Position numbers and translations under genes: made by a program
NCBI GenBank assembly: GCA_963755085.1
Contig: CAVWIN010000007.1
Span: forward strand, 62,001 to 126,000
Direction: 5' to 3'
Source: JACVRM01 sp963755085
GTDB taxonomy: Bacteria > Actinomycetota > Thermoleophilia > Gaiellales > Gaiellaceae
Length of the DNA: 64,000 bases
Notes under the pieces: model-generated
The model's input: only the letters and a program-made list of their open reading frames with translations
Databases searched by the model: none
What the model was told of the DNA's origin: nothing
Part shown: positions 1 to 8,185 of the stretch, piece after piece
Numbering within the stretch: the stretch's first letter is position 1
How the letters are laid out: each line of letters opens with the position of its first letter

Positions 1-895
1 CGTCGACGCGGCCGTCGCGGTAGGCGATCAAGGTGGCGAGGCCCCGCTGCAGCGGTTCGTACTGGCGGCCGGCGATCGATGAGCCGTTGTTGCCGTCCAC
101 GTGGATGAAGCCGCCGTTGAAGCTGGCCAGCACGCGCCAGCGCTGGCCGGTCGGGATCTCCATCGGGCCCCGCACGGGAGCGTGCGGCGGTTCGTACCGG
201 CCTGGGTACCAGGCGACCGAGGCGCGCGAGTGGTCGAACCACGCCGCGTACGCGACGATCCGCGGGTAGGCGACCTCGGTCCGGAACGTGGTCACGAGCA
301 CCGGCGGGCGCCCGGCAACGAGCGGTCCGGTGCGCTGCCACACCCCTTCACGCGGCAGCCGGTGGGCGAACGGCGACGGTACGCGCAGGGGCCATACGGC
401 CGGGCGCTGGTGAGCCTGAGCCCTGTGGCTCCGCGCCTCTATGCGCCGGAGCCTGGCCTTCCGCGCCGCCGGCAGCCCCACGGACGGCAGGCTCTTCAGC
501 TGGGGGCCTCCTTTCGACGGGGCTTTCCAGCTGTAGTAGTAGTGCTCGACCTCGTCGACGAGCCAGTTTCCGTGGTTTGCGCGGATCCATTCGACGGTAC
601 GCGGCCAGAGCGGCAGGCTCGACGGCTGCATCATCGTCGTGACGTACGAGTAGACGACCGGCAACAGCAGCAGGACGACCGCGACCAGGACGATGCGGCG
701 GATCCGCCGGCGCCGCCGCTGGCGCTGGCGGCGGTCGACACGAGCGTCGTACGGGAGGTGGATGGACTCCAGGCTGTCGACGCTAAGGCGCCTGTCGTGA
801 CAACGGCCTGAGCGGGCTATGGCGCGGTTCCGTGCCCGAACCCTGGGGCTTTGACGGAAGTGGCGTGTTCGCGGCCGCTGCCGTCGCGAACATGG
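1..895 (-). CDS. phosphodiester glycosidase-like membrane-anchored protein (partial, start unresolved)
   Basis: An open minus-strand frame runs from about 895 off the window edge at 1, so the C-terminus is missing. The translation has a basic stretch, one hydrophobic anchor (IVLVAVVLLLLPVV, near 700-650) and then a domain with REGVWQRTG, AWFDHSR and SFNGGFIHVDG. The last motif resembles the FN-GF core of NAGPA-type phosphodiester glycosidase (DUF2233-like) proteins, which act on envelope glycans in that family. No ATG, GTG or TTG lies in frame before the anchor. An ATG at 893 opens a different frame that stops near 786, so either a frameshift separates the true start or an unusual start is used. 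The family call rests on motif memory and is moderate; the existence of a coding frame is better supported. Confidence 0.55.
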
Positions 896-1001
896 CTACT
901 CCGAGAAGTGCCAACGCCGCCGCTCAGCGCATAGCGCGACTATACGCCCCAACGACGCGACACGTCTCTCTCAGATTTGCGTCAGGCCGGGCGCAGTAGC
1001 T

Positions 1002-2018
1002 TTGCTGCAACGTCCTTTGCTGACAGCAGGTCCCCCTGTCCAGTTCGACGCTTTCGCGATCGGGTTCGAGCCGCGCGACCGCGCGCGGCTGCATGCGCTC
1101 TGGGACGGGATCATCGACCGCCAGGTGTGGTCGCAGGGCCCGGTCACGGAGGCGTTCGAGCACGCCTGGTCGGAATGGAACGGCCTCCCCGCCGTCGCGA
1201 CGTCCAGCTGGACGGGCGCAGCGCTCGCCGCGCTCGCATCCGCCGAGGTGGCGGGTCAGGTCGTGCTCTGTCCGTCGAACACCTTCATGGCCGATCCGCT
1301 CGCCATCCGCATGGCGGGCGCGTCGGTCGAGTACGTCGATTGCAACCGCGAAGATCTCTGCATGTCCTTCACGGACTTCGAGGCCAAGGTGCGTCAGCAC
1401 AAGCCGCGCGCGGCGGTCGTCGTGCACATCGGCGGGCACATCGCGTTCGACATCGACCGGATCGCTGAGCTCTGCCGGGCCGAGGGGATCTTCCTGATCG
1501 AGGACTGCGCCCACGCACACGGCGCCGGCTGGCACGGCCGCCGGCCGGGGACGTGGGGCGACGCGGGCGTGTGGTCGTTCGCGCCGACGAAGACGATCTC
1601 GACCGGCGAGGGCGGCATGCTCGTCTCGGGACGGCCCGACGTCGTCGAGTTCGCGCGCGCGTTTCGCGACTACGGCAAGCCCGACTACCGCATCACCGGC
1701 ATGAACTTCCGCATGAACGAGTTCACCAGCGCAATCGGCCTGACGCAGGTTGAGCGGCTTGACGAGATCGCCGCCTGGAAGAACACCGTCGCGAGCGAGC
1801 ACCTGGACGCGAAGCACCCGGCCCGTGTCGAACTTCCCGACGGCATGGTCTCGGGCCTCTACAAGTACATCGTCTTCGAGCCCGTCGAGCGGTCGACCGG
1901 AAAGGTCTACGACGAGCCCTGCCACCGCATCACCGGCAGCAACGTCGATTTGCCCAACACCGACTGGGTAGCGCAGAATCACTGGTGCGTTCCCCTCTAC
2001 TACCGCCGCCCCGCCTGA
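1002..2018 (+). CDS. DegT/DnrJ/EryC1/StrS-family PLP sugar aminotransferase
   Basis: A 338-residue fold-type I PLP enzyme of the DegT/DnrJ/EryC1/StrS family, which aminates keto-sugars or acts as a related dehydratase for glycan or natural-product sugars. Visible signatures are the substrate-entry SSWTGA region, the EDCAHAHGA stretch that positions the PLP ring, and the internal aldimine lysine at about residue 197 in APTKTISTGEGG. The start is a TTG; no better start is in frame. The protein ends right after HWCVPLYYRR, where relatives continue for 20-40 residues, so the C-terminus looks short. The epimerase gene starts 12 nt downstream on the same strand, suggesting joint work in nucleotide-sugar modification. 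The exact sugar substrate is not readable. Confidence 0.85.
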   Translation: MLQRPLLTAGPPVQFDAFAIGFEPRDRARLHALWDGIIDRQVWSQGPVTEAFEHAWSEWNGLPAVATSSWTGAALAALASAEVAGQVVLCPSNTFMADPLAIRMAGASVEYVDCNREDLCMSFTDFEAKVRQHKPRAAVVVHIGGHIAFDIDRIAELCRAEGIFLIEDCAHAHGAGWHGRRPGTWGDAGVWSFAPTKTISTGEGGMLVSGRPDVVEFARAFRDYGKPDYRITGMNFRMNEFTSAIGLTQVERLDEIAAWKNTVASEHLDAKHPARVELPDGMVSGLYKYIVFEPVERSTGKVYDEPCHRITGSNVDLPNTDWVAQNHWCVPLYYRRPA

Positions 2019-2030
2019 GAGGATCCGCGG

Positions 2031-3014
2031 ATGCGCGTTCTCGTCACCGGTGGAGCCGGGTTCATCGGCTCGCACGTCGTCGACGCTCTCCGGGCGGAGG
2101 GCCACGCGCCGCGCATCTTCGACCTGGTTCGATCGCCGTACGCCAACGGCGACGTCGAGTCCGTCGTCGGCGACCTGCTCGACGCCGAGGCTCTCGGCGA
2201 CGCGATGCACGGCTGCGACGCGGTCGTCCATCTCGCCGCGATCGCCGACGTCAACGCCGTCGCCGCTGATCCCGGCCGGGCCGACCTCGTGAACGTCCAG
2301 GGCACCCGGGCCGCCCTGGAGGCGGCGCACTCGAGCGGCGCGAGACGCTTCGTCTATGCGAGCACGGTGTGGGTCTACGGCGGCCTGAACGGGAACGGCC
2401 ACCTGTATGACGAGGACACCCCGCTCGTCCTGCCCAGCCACTTCTACACGGCGACCAAGCTCGCCGGCGAGATGTACTGCCGCTCGTACTCGGAGCTCTA
2501 CGGCCTCGAGCAGACGACGCTGCGCTTCGGGATCCCGTACGGCCCGCGGTCCCGCACGGCGGCGGTCGTCGCGAGCTTCGTCGCCCGCGCACGCGCCGGG
2601 GAACCGCTGCTCGTATCGGGCGACGGGCGCCAGTCGCGCCAGTTCGTCTACGTCGAGGATCTCGCGGGCGGCGTCGTCGCGGCGCTCTCCGACTCTGCGC
2701 CGCCCGGCGTGTACAACCTCGTCGACGAGGAGCCGGTCAGCATCCGGGAGATCGCCGAGCACGTCCGGGAGCTCGTCGCCGAGGTCCCCATCGTCTTCGT
2801 CGAGGAGCGTCGCGCCGATCTCAAGCCGAGCCGGGCGTCGGCGCGGCGCGCCGCGCGCGATCTGGGCTGGCGCGCAGAGACGCGGTTCGACGCCGGGGTC
2901 CGCCGCTACGTCGAGTGGGTGAGCGGTACGAACGGCTCGCCCAGCGCGGCGACCGACGCCGTGATCGCAGGCAGCGCCGCGGCCGTCGCCCGCCAGGATC
3001 CCGCCGACGAGTAG
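2031..3014 (+). CDS. NAD-dependent epimerase/dehydratase (extended SDR)
   Basis: A 327-residue extended short-chain dehydrogenase of the UDP-sugar epimerase/dehydratase type. The N-terminal Rossmann motif is GGAGFIG (residues 7-13), followed by DLLDAE and the catalytic Y139-xxx-K143 in HFYTATK with the upstream YASTVWVYG strand supplying the serine/threonine. It acts in the cytoplasm on nucleotide sugars. It sits 12 nt behind the DegT-type aminotransferase, a pairing common in sugar biosynthesis. The family core ends near YVEWV; the final 35 or so residues (109 nt including the stop) lie opposite the end of the polysaccharide deacetylase gene and have low-complexity composition, so the biological C-terminus may be longer than necessary. 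Confidence 0.88.
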   Translation: MRVLVTGGAGFIGSHVVDALRAEGHAPRIFDLVRSPYANGDVESVVGDLLDAEALGDAMHGCDAVVHLAAIADVNAVAADPGRADLVNVQGTRAALEAAHSSGARRFVYASTVWVYGGLNGNGHLYDEDTPLVLPSHFYTATKLAGEMYCRSYSELYGLEQTTLRFGIPYGPRSRTAAVVASFVARARAGEPLLVSGDGRQSRQFVYVEDLAGGVVAALSDSAPPGVYNLVDEEPVSIREIAEHVRELVAEVPIVFVEERRADLKPSRASARRAARDLGWRAETRFDAGVRRYVEWVSGTNGSPSAATDAVIAGSAAAVARQDPADE

Positions 3015-3616
3015 TGGTCGGCGTCGTGCAGCAGCACGACGTCGCCCGGCTCGAGACGCGCCGCCGCGCGCCGCGCGATCGAGTGCGCGGTTGCCCGCCG
3101 GCGCCAGTCCGCACCCCACCGCGACCAGAGGATCGGCCGCCAGCCGCGGCGGTGCACCACGTCGAGCGCGCCCAGGCTGAAGACGCCATACGGCGGCCGG
3201 TACCAGCGGGGCGCAACGCCGGTGGCCGCCTCGATCACGACCGCGCCGCGCTCGAGATCGCGGGCGAGCGCCGCGGTCGTGCGGCGCAACAAGAGGCGGT
3301 GACGGTACCCATGGAGCGCAACCTCGTGGCCGGCCGCGACAATGTCGGCGGCGAGCTCGGGGAACCGCTCCACCTGCTCGCCGATGAGGAAGAAGGTAGC
3401 CGTGGCGTCAGCACGCGCGAGCTCCTCGACGATGGCCGGCGTTCCCTCCGGGTGCGGGCCGTCGTCGAAGGTGAGGGCGATGCCGCGCGGCCGGGCGAGC
3501 CGCGTCGGGATGCGTAGCGCCCGCGCCAGCGGCGAGAACACGGGTGCGGGCGCCGGCAGGCTCCACGCCGCTCCCGCTCCTGCGGCGGCGGCAGCAGCGA
3601 GGGAGAGCGGACGCAT
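2906..3616 (-). CDS. polysaccharide deacetylase (NodB-type)
   Basis: A 236-residue carbohydrate esterase family 4 protein. It starts with a hydrophobic, alanine-rich signal or anchor segment (residues 1-30). The NodB core shows LTFDDGPHPEGT (general base and metal Asp), HGYRHR (metal-binding His pair), RPPYG and GDVVLLHDADHY with the catalytic His. Such enzymes remove N-acetyl groups from peptidoglycan or other envelope glycans outside the membrane. The ATG at 3614-3616 is preferred over the upstream extension because the signal segment begins there. Its 3' end overlaps the convergent epimerase gene by 109 nt, unusually long for bacteria. Confidence 0.88.
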   Translation of the reverse strand: MRPLSLAAAAAAGAGAAWSLPAPAPVFSPLARALRIPTRLARPRGIALTFDDGPHPEGTPAIVEELARADATATFFLIGEQVERFPELAADIVAAGHEVALHGYRHRLLLRRTTAALARDLERGAVVIEAATGVAPRWYRPPYGVFSLGALDVVHRRGWRPILWSRWGADWRRRATAHSIARRAAARLEPGDVVLLHDADHYSSAGSWRATAAALPAITASVAALGEPFVPLTHST

Positions 3617-3637
3617 GGGCGGATCTTTCCAGGTGCG

Positions 3638-4328
3638 ATGACGACCGAGGTTGCGCTCGGCGCGCTGGCCGCAGCCGGAGCGGCGCCCTTCTACGAGACC
3701 TCGTAAGCCCTCCAGGCGCTCGAGGCGCGCCGGGTACCCGTCAGCGAGCACGTCCGGGTCTCGCTGCTCGCGCGGCTCGTTCGCCGCCCGCTGTGGCTCG
3801 GCGCGATCGCGATCGCGCTCCCGTCGCCCTCGGCCTGCTCGGTGCCTTCGTCGCGGCGCCGTACGTCCTGCAGGCCGGGCGGCGCCGGCCCGTGGCACCG
3901 CTGCTGCTGGTCGTCGCCGCGGGCGCCGGCGACGCGTGGGCCGCGTTCGGCGCCAAAGTGTTCGTGGACGAGGTCTCGGCGGCGGCCTGGACGGCTGCGC
4001 TCGCGTTCGGTCTGGCGTCGGGTCTCGCGGTTGGTGCGGGCCTCCTCAGCGAGACATATGCGCTCCAGCGTTACCCGGCCGCCCGCGTCGGCCCGGCCGT
4101 CGTTGCGATGCAGGTCGCGATCCCGGTCGTGCTCGCGCCGCTCGTCGGAGGCGAGCGCTGGGGATCGACGCCACTCCACGGCGGCGTCATCTCGTGTCAC
4201 TCGCGCTCGTGACGGTCTCGGCCGTCGCGCTGACCGCGTCGCGGGTCATCGCCGACCTGGGCGAGGACGAGCGAGGCGGCGGACGGGCGCCGGGCGTAGT
4301 CGAGATCGGGGGGGCGCCGGCCGGCTAG
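3638..4328 (+). pseudogene. DMT/EamA-like membrane transporter remnant
   Basis: Pieces of one hydrophobic transporter-like protein are scattered over the plus-strand frames. The N-terminus (MTTEVALGALAAAGAAPFYETS) is cut by an in-frame TAA at 3704-3706, then continues as ALQALEARRVPVSEHVRVS up to LWLGAIAIAL. The next segment (VALGLLGAFVAAPYVLQAG onward, through LLSETYALQRYPAARVG) appears in another frame with the intervening membrane region missing, and the tail (SLALVTVSAVALTASRVIAD) in a third. The paired repeats LLSETYALQRYPAARV and FYETS-ALQALEARRV fit the duplicated DMT fold. One stop, one internal deletion and at least one shift make this a genuine-looking pseudogene. Its 3' end lies opposite the glycosyltransferase gene. 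Confidence 0.7.
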
Positions 4329-5345
4329 CGCCCGCTCGAGCGCGGACCGGAGATCCGCGGGCGTCTCGGCCACCTCCGCCAGCCCGAATCGCCGAAACGT
4401 TTCGTTGTTCGGGCGGATGTGGCCCCGCCCCCAGCCGAACGAGATGACGGGGCAGCCGCGGATGACCGCCTCGAGAACCGTCAGCCCCGCGGTCGAATGC
4501 ACGAGCACGTCGGCGGCGGCCAGCCAGTCCGGCATCTCCTCCGTGAAGCCCTCGAGCCGGACACGGCCGCCGGCGGAGAAGCGACGGTCCAGGCTCTCGC
4601 GCAATGCGTCGTTGCGGCCGCACAGACCGACAACCAGATCGACGTGCGGCACCGCAAGAGCGGTGTCGATCGCCGTCGCCAGCCGCCCTACTCCCCACCC
4701 GCCGCCGGAGGCGAGGACGACCTTCCCGGCCGGCGGCAGACGGAGCGCGGCGCGAGCGTCGCGCGGGTCGCGCGGCGTAAGAAAGGCGGGGTCGCTGAAG
4801 CCATGCACGGCGTGCACCGGCGCGTTCGGCCCGAGGATCCGGCGAACCTCGCCCAGGGACTCCGGGTGCGTGATGAGGTGCAGGTCCGCGCCGGGACTAA
4901 CCCAGTAATCGAGCGCGGCAAGGTCGGTCACGGCGGCGCAGAGCGGGACCGCCAGCCGGCCGGCGCGGCGCAGCCGGCCGAGCACCTCCGTGCTCAGCGG
5001 ATACGTGGAGACGACGACGTCGGGTGCCCGCTCCTGCACGAGGCGGAGCAGACCGTTCCCGCCGGCGCGGGTCAACGCCTGCTGCACCACGCCCCGGACC
5101 GGGCCCACCCGGGCAAACAGCCTGAACGCGCGGTCCCAGATCCAGCCGAAGTGGAAGAAGATGATCCGCGGGGCGCCCTCGCTGAGGATCGCGACCGGCC
5201 GGCCCATGACGGCCAGGCAGTCCTCGCTCACCACCTCGACGTCTGGGCGCTCGCCCCGGATCTGCGCTGCGAGCATCCTGGTCGGGTGATCGTGACCCTC
5301 GCCCACGCTGGCGGTGAGGATGAGCACGCGCGGCGGCTCGAGCAT
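4197..5345 (-). CDS. MGDG synthase-like/processive glycosyltransferase (GT28-type)
   Basis: A 382-residue glycosyltransferase similar in organisation to monogalactosyldiacylglycerol synthases and UgtP-type diacylglycerol glucosyltransferases. The N-terminal half carries VLILTASVGEGHDHPTRML, the acceptor-side GxGH-like motif of that group. The C-terminal Rossmann domain has a glycine-rich LASGGGWGVG loop and a donor-binding STAGLTVLEAVIRGCPVI region followed by RPNNETFRRFG. The expected role is glycolipid synthesis at the inner face of the membrane. The last 30 or so residues are charged and low-complexity and overlap the transporter pseudogene on the other strand, so a true stop slightly earlier has perhaps been lost. 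Confidence 0.8.
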   Translation of the reverse strand: MLEPPRVLILTASVGEGHDHPTRMLAAQIRGERPDVEVVSEDCLAVMGRPVAILSEGAPRIIFFHFGWIWDRAFRLFARVGPVRGVVQQALTRAGGNGLLRLVQERAPDVVVSTYPLSTEVLGRLRRAGRLAVPLCAAVTDLAALDYWVSPGADLHLITHPESLGEVRRILGPNAPVHAVHGFSDPAFLTPRDPRDARAALRLPPAGKVVLASGGGWGVGRLATAIDTALAVPHVDLVVGLCGRNDALRESLDRRFSAGGRVRLEGFTEEMPDWLAAADVLVHSTAGLTVLEAVIRGCPVISFGWGRGHIRPNNETFRRFGLAEVAETPADLRSALERALAGRRPPDLDYARRPSAASLVLAQVGDDPRRGQRDGRDRHERE

Positions 5346-5632
5346 CAGAAGGAATTCTCACGAAAGTGCCCGGCGGCCTCGACAGCAGCGTGTTGGCCCG
5401 CGCGGCGGGCGACGGCGCACGGGCGATCGAACATCGTGCGGCGGCGGAACGGCGGAGTGGAGTAGCGGCTGTCAGCCAAGGGCGGTGTTCCGGGCCTACC
5501 GAAACGGTCATAGCCCGCGCTGATCAGCGCGAGACGTTCCCAATGCTCAACGACGCTGTCCGGACCTGGCGCGCGCGAGTACGCTCATCGCACCGTGAGG
5601 ATGCAGTCTCGAACCGTGCGCCACGGCCGACC

Positions 5633-7768
5633 ATGACGGACGTCGTCCAGACCGACACACCGTGGGCCCCGCGCGACCGCGACCTGCGCCGGGCCTCGAT
5701 CGACCGCGACCTGAGCTGGCTGGCGTTCAACCGCCGTGTCCTCCAGGAGGCGCTGGACGAGCGGACACCGCTGCTCGAGCGCGCGCGATTTCTGGCCATC
5801 TTCTCGTCGAACCTCGACGAGTTCTTCCAGAAGCGCATCGCCCTGATCCGTCCGTCCATGGACGACGCGAGCCCGGCCGCCCAGGAGCGGCGCGAGAAGG
5901 TGCTCCGCGTCCGCGAGGTGATCCTGGAGATGCTCGAGCAGCAGGCGGCCTGCTACCTCGACGTCCTGCGGCCCGGGCTCGCCGAGCAGGGCGTCCACCT
6001 GGCGTCCTGGAGCGACCTCTCGGAGGAGCAGCGCGACGAGGCGTCGGCGGTCTTCGACACCGAGGTCTCGCCCGTGCTGACGCCGCTCGGCCTGGACGCC
6101 GCGCATCCGTTCCCGTACATCTCGAACCTCTCCACCTCGTGGGCCTTCCGGCTCACCGACCCGGCGTCCGGCGAATCCGTGCTCGTCCGGGTCAAGGTGC
6201 CGAGGGAGCTTCCGCTATGGCTGCGCGTCCGCACCGGTGTCACGTCCCCGGAACGGGTCTTCGTCCAGCTCGACGAGCTCGTCGCAGCGAACGCGCACAA
6301 GCTGTTCCCGGGGATGGTGATCGAGAGCGCGAGCCTCGTCAGGGTGTGCCGCGACGCGGAGGTCGAGGTCGACGATGACGACAGCGACGGCCTGAGCAAG
6401 CGCGCCCTCGTCGAGCGCGAGCTTCAGCTACGCCGCTTCGAGCCGGTCGTCCGCCTCGAGGTTCAGCCGGACGCCGATCCCGCGATCGTCGCCGAGCTGA
6501 TGGAGCGCTTCGGGCTCGGCCACGAGGACGTCTACGAGCTGCGCGGGCTGCTCGACTTCACGACGCTGTTCGAGATCGCGGATCTCAAGATCGACGGCCT
6601 GCGCTTCCCGCGCTGGACGCCGCTGCCGCCGACCGGGCTCGAGACGGCCGACGGCGACATTTTCGCCGCGATCCGAGCCGCAGACGTCCTCCTCCATCAC
6701 CCGTACGACAGCTTCGACGCGAGCGTCGAGCGGTTCATCCGCGACGCGGCCGACGACCCGCTGACGGTGTCCATCAAGATGACCGTCTACCGGGTCGGCG
6801 ACGACACGCCGTTCGTGCAATCGCTGATCCGCGCCGCCGAGGCGGGGAAGCAGGTGGCGTGCGTGATCGAGCTGAGCGCGCGCTTCGACGAGGCCCGGAA
6901 CCTGCACTGGTCGCGGGAGCTCGAGAAGGTCGGCGCCCACGTCGTCTTCGGCGTCAAGGGGCTCAAGACGCACAGCAAGACAGCGCTGGTGGTCCGCCAG
7001 GAGCCGGGCGGCATGCGCTCGTACGCGCACATTGCGACTGGCAACTACCACACCCGCACGGCCAGGATCTACGAGGACGTGGGGCTGCTCACGGCCGATC
7101 GCACGGTCACGCGGGACGTGGTCACGCTCTTCCACTACCTGACGGGCCGCTCGCGGACGCCGTCGTTCTCCACGCTGGTCGTCGCTCCCCTCGCCATGCG
7201 CTCGACGTTCGTCCGGCTCGTCGAGAACGAGATCTCCAACTGCGAGTCGGGCCGGCCGGCGCGGATCGTGTGCAAGATGAACCAGCTCGAGGATCCGGAG
7301 ATGTGCGAGCTCCTGTCGCGCGCATCGCAGGCAGGTGTCCCGATCGATCTCGCCGTTCGCGGTCTCTGCACCCTCGCGCCCGGGGTCCCAGGCGTGACCG
7401 ACAACCTGCGTATCCGCTCGGTCGTCGGCCGGTTCCTCGAGCATTCGCGGATCTTCCACTTCGCAGCGGGATCCGAGGATCCGCTCGACGGCGAGTTCCT
7501 GATCGGGTCCGGCGACTGGATGCACCGGAACCTCTCGAACCGTGTGGAAGCTGCCGCTCCGATCCGGACACGCAGCCTGCGCGCCCGGCTCTGGGAGATC
7601 CTCCAGGTCACGCTGGCCGACCGGCGCAACGCCTGGGAGATGCAGCCGGACGGCTCGTACGTCCAGCTCTTCCCCGGGGACGACGACCCCACCGAGGAAG
7701 GCACTCACGCGACGCTGATGCACCTCGCGCTCGCGCGGCACGGCCTCCACCGCGACGACGGCGCCTGA
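5633..7768 (+). CDS. ppk1: polyphosphate kinase 1
   Basis: A 711-residue polyphosphate kinase, the normal length for PPK1, which reversibly moves the ATP gamma-phosphate onto polyphosphate chains. The N-terminal domain opens with RDLSWLAFNRRVLQEA; the head domain follows, then two phospholipase-D-like domains. The phosphorylated histidine is about residue 447 in GLKTHSKTALVV, and the second histidine motif is YAHIATGNYHTRTARIY. The ATG at 5633 is chosen because conserved sequence starts just after it; the frame stays open upstream to 5366 but that stretch is not family-like. The 287 nt between this gene and the divergent glycosyltransferase should hold both promoters; no clear elements were recognised there. 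Confidence 0.95.
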   Translation: MTDVVQTDTPWAPRDRDLRRASIDRDLSWLAFNRRVLQEALDERTPLLERARFLAIFSSNLDEFFQKRIALIRPSMDDASPAAQERREKVLRVREVILEMLEQQAACYLDVLRPGLAEQGVHLASWSDLSEEQRDEASAVFDTEVSPVLTPLGLDAAHPFPYISNLSTSWAFRLTDPASGESVLVRVKVPRELPLWLRVRTGVTSPERVFVQLDELVAANAHKLFPGMVIESASLVRVCRDAEVEVDDDDSDGLSKRALVERELQLRRFEPVVRLEVQPDADPAIVAELMERFGLGHEDVYELRGLLDFTTLFEIADLKIDGLRFPRWTPLPPTGLETADGDIFAAIRAADVLLHHPYDSFDASVERFIRDAADDPLTVSIKMTVYRVGDDTPFVQSLIRAAEAGKQVACVIELSARFDEARNLHWSRELEKVGAHVVFGVKGLKTHSKTALVVRQEPGGMRSYAHIATGNYHTRTARIYEDVGLLTADRTVTRDVVTLFHYLTGRSRTPSFSTLVVAPLAMRSTFVRLVENEISNCESGRPARIVCKMNQLEDPEMCELLSRASQAGVPIDLAVRGLCTLAPGVPGVTDNLRIRSVVGRFLEHSRIFHFAAGSEDPLDGEFLIGSGDWMHRNLSNRVEAAAPIRTRSLRARLWEILQVTLADRRNAWEMQPDGSYVQLFPGDDDPTEEGTHATLMHLALARHGLHRDDGA

Positions 7769-7831
7769 CGCGGAGACCGATCGGCCGGCCAAAGTAGGCT
7801 GGCGCCTCCGACCAGAGAGAGGAGCCGACTG

Positions 7832-8185
7832 ATGCCCTACGTCCTGTCGACGGCCTGGATCGTCCCGGGCAAGACCGAACGCCTCCGCGAGTGGTACGCG
7901 GAGCTCGAGCACCGGAAGGACGAGGCCTTCCAGACCCTCGACAACGAAGGAGTGCGGCAGGAGGTCGCGTACATCCTCCCGACCGAGCATGGCGAGCTGC
8001 TCGCGGTCTTCATCGAGGTCGACGACATGGACTCGGCAAACGAGGCCTTCTTCTCGTCGCCGTTCGAGATCGACCGGCAGCACCGCGAGGTCATGGACGA
8101 GTGCACGATCGGCGGCTCGGAGGGCCGGCGCTACGCCGAGCTCATGTACGCGTTCCAGAACCCCCGGACGCCCCAGCCAACCTAG
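7832..8185 (+). CDS. small conserved hypothetical protein (DUF6176-like)
   Basis: A 117-residue soluble protein beginning MPYVLSTAWIVPGKTERLREW, behind a good ribosome site (GAGAGGAG, 7 nt upstream). Alternating beta strands and helices with WIVPGKTERLREWYAEL and LLAVFIEVDDMDSANEAF look like a dimeric alpha-beta barrel-type fold, and the pattern recalls the DUF6176 family. There is no catalytic signature to name. It follows ppk1 by 63 nt on the same strand and could be cotranscribed. It ends 4 nt inside the convergent ABC ATPase gene. Confidence 0.7.
   Translation: MPYVLSTAWIVPGKTERLREWYAELEHRKDEAFQTLDNEGVRQEVAYILPTEHGELLAVFIEVDDMDSANEAFFSSPFEIDRQHREVMDECTIGGSEGRRYAELMYAFQNPRTPQPT

Noticed and set aside
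924..3119. 731-codon minus-strand ORF
   Set aside because: Antisense to the aminotransferase and epimerase; composition is arginine/aspartate/glycine-rich with no motif, the usual G+C-rich shadow of real plus-strand genes.
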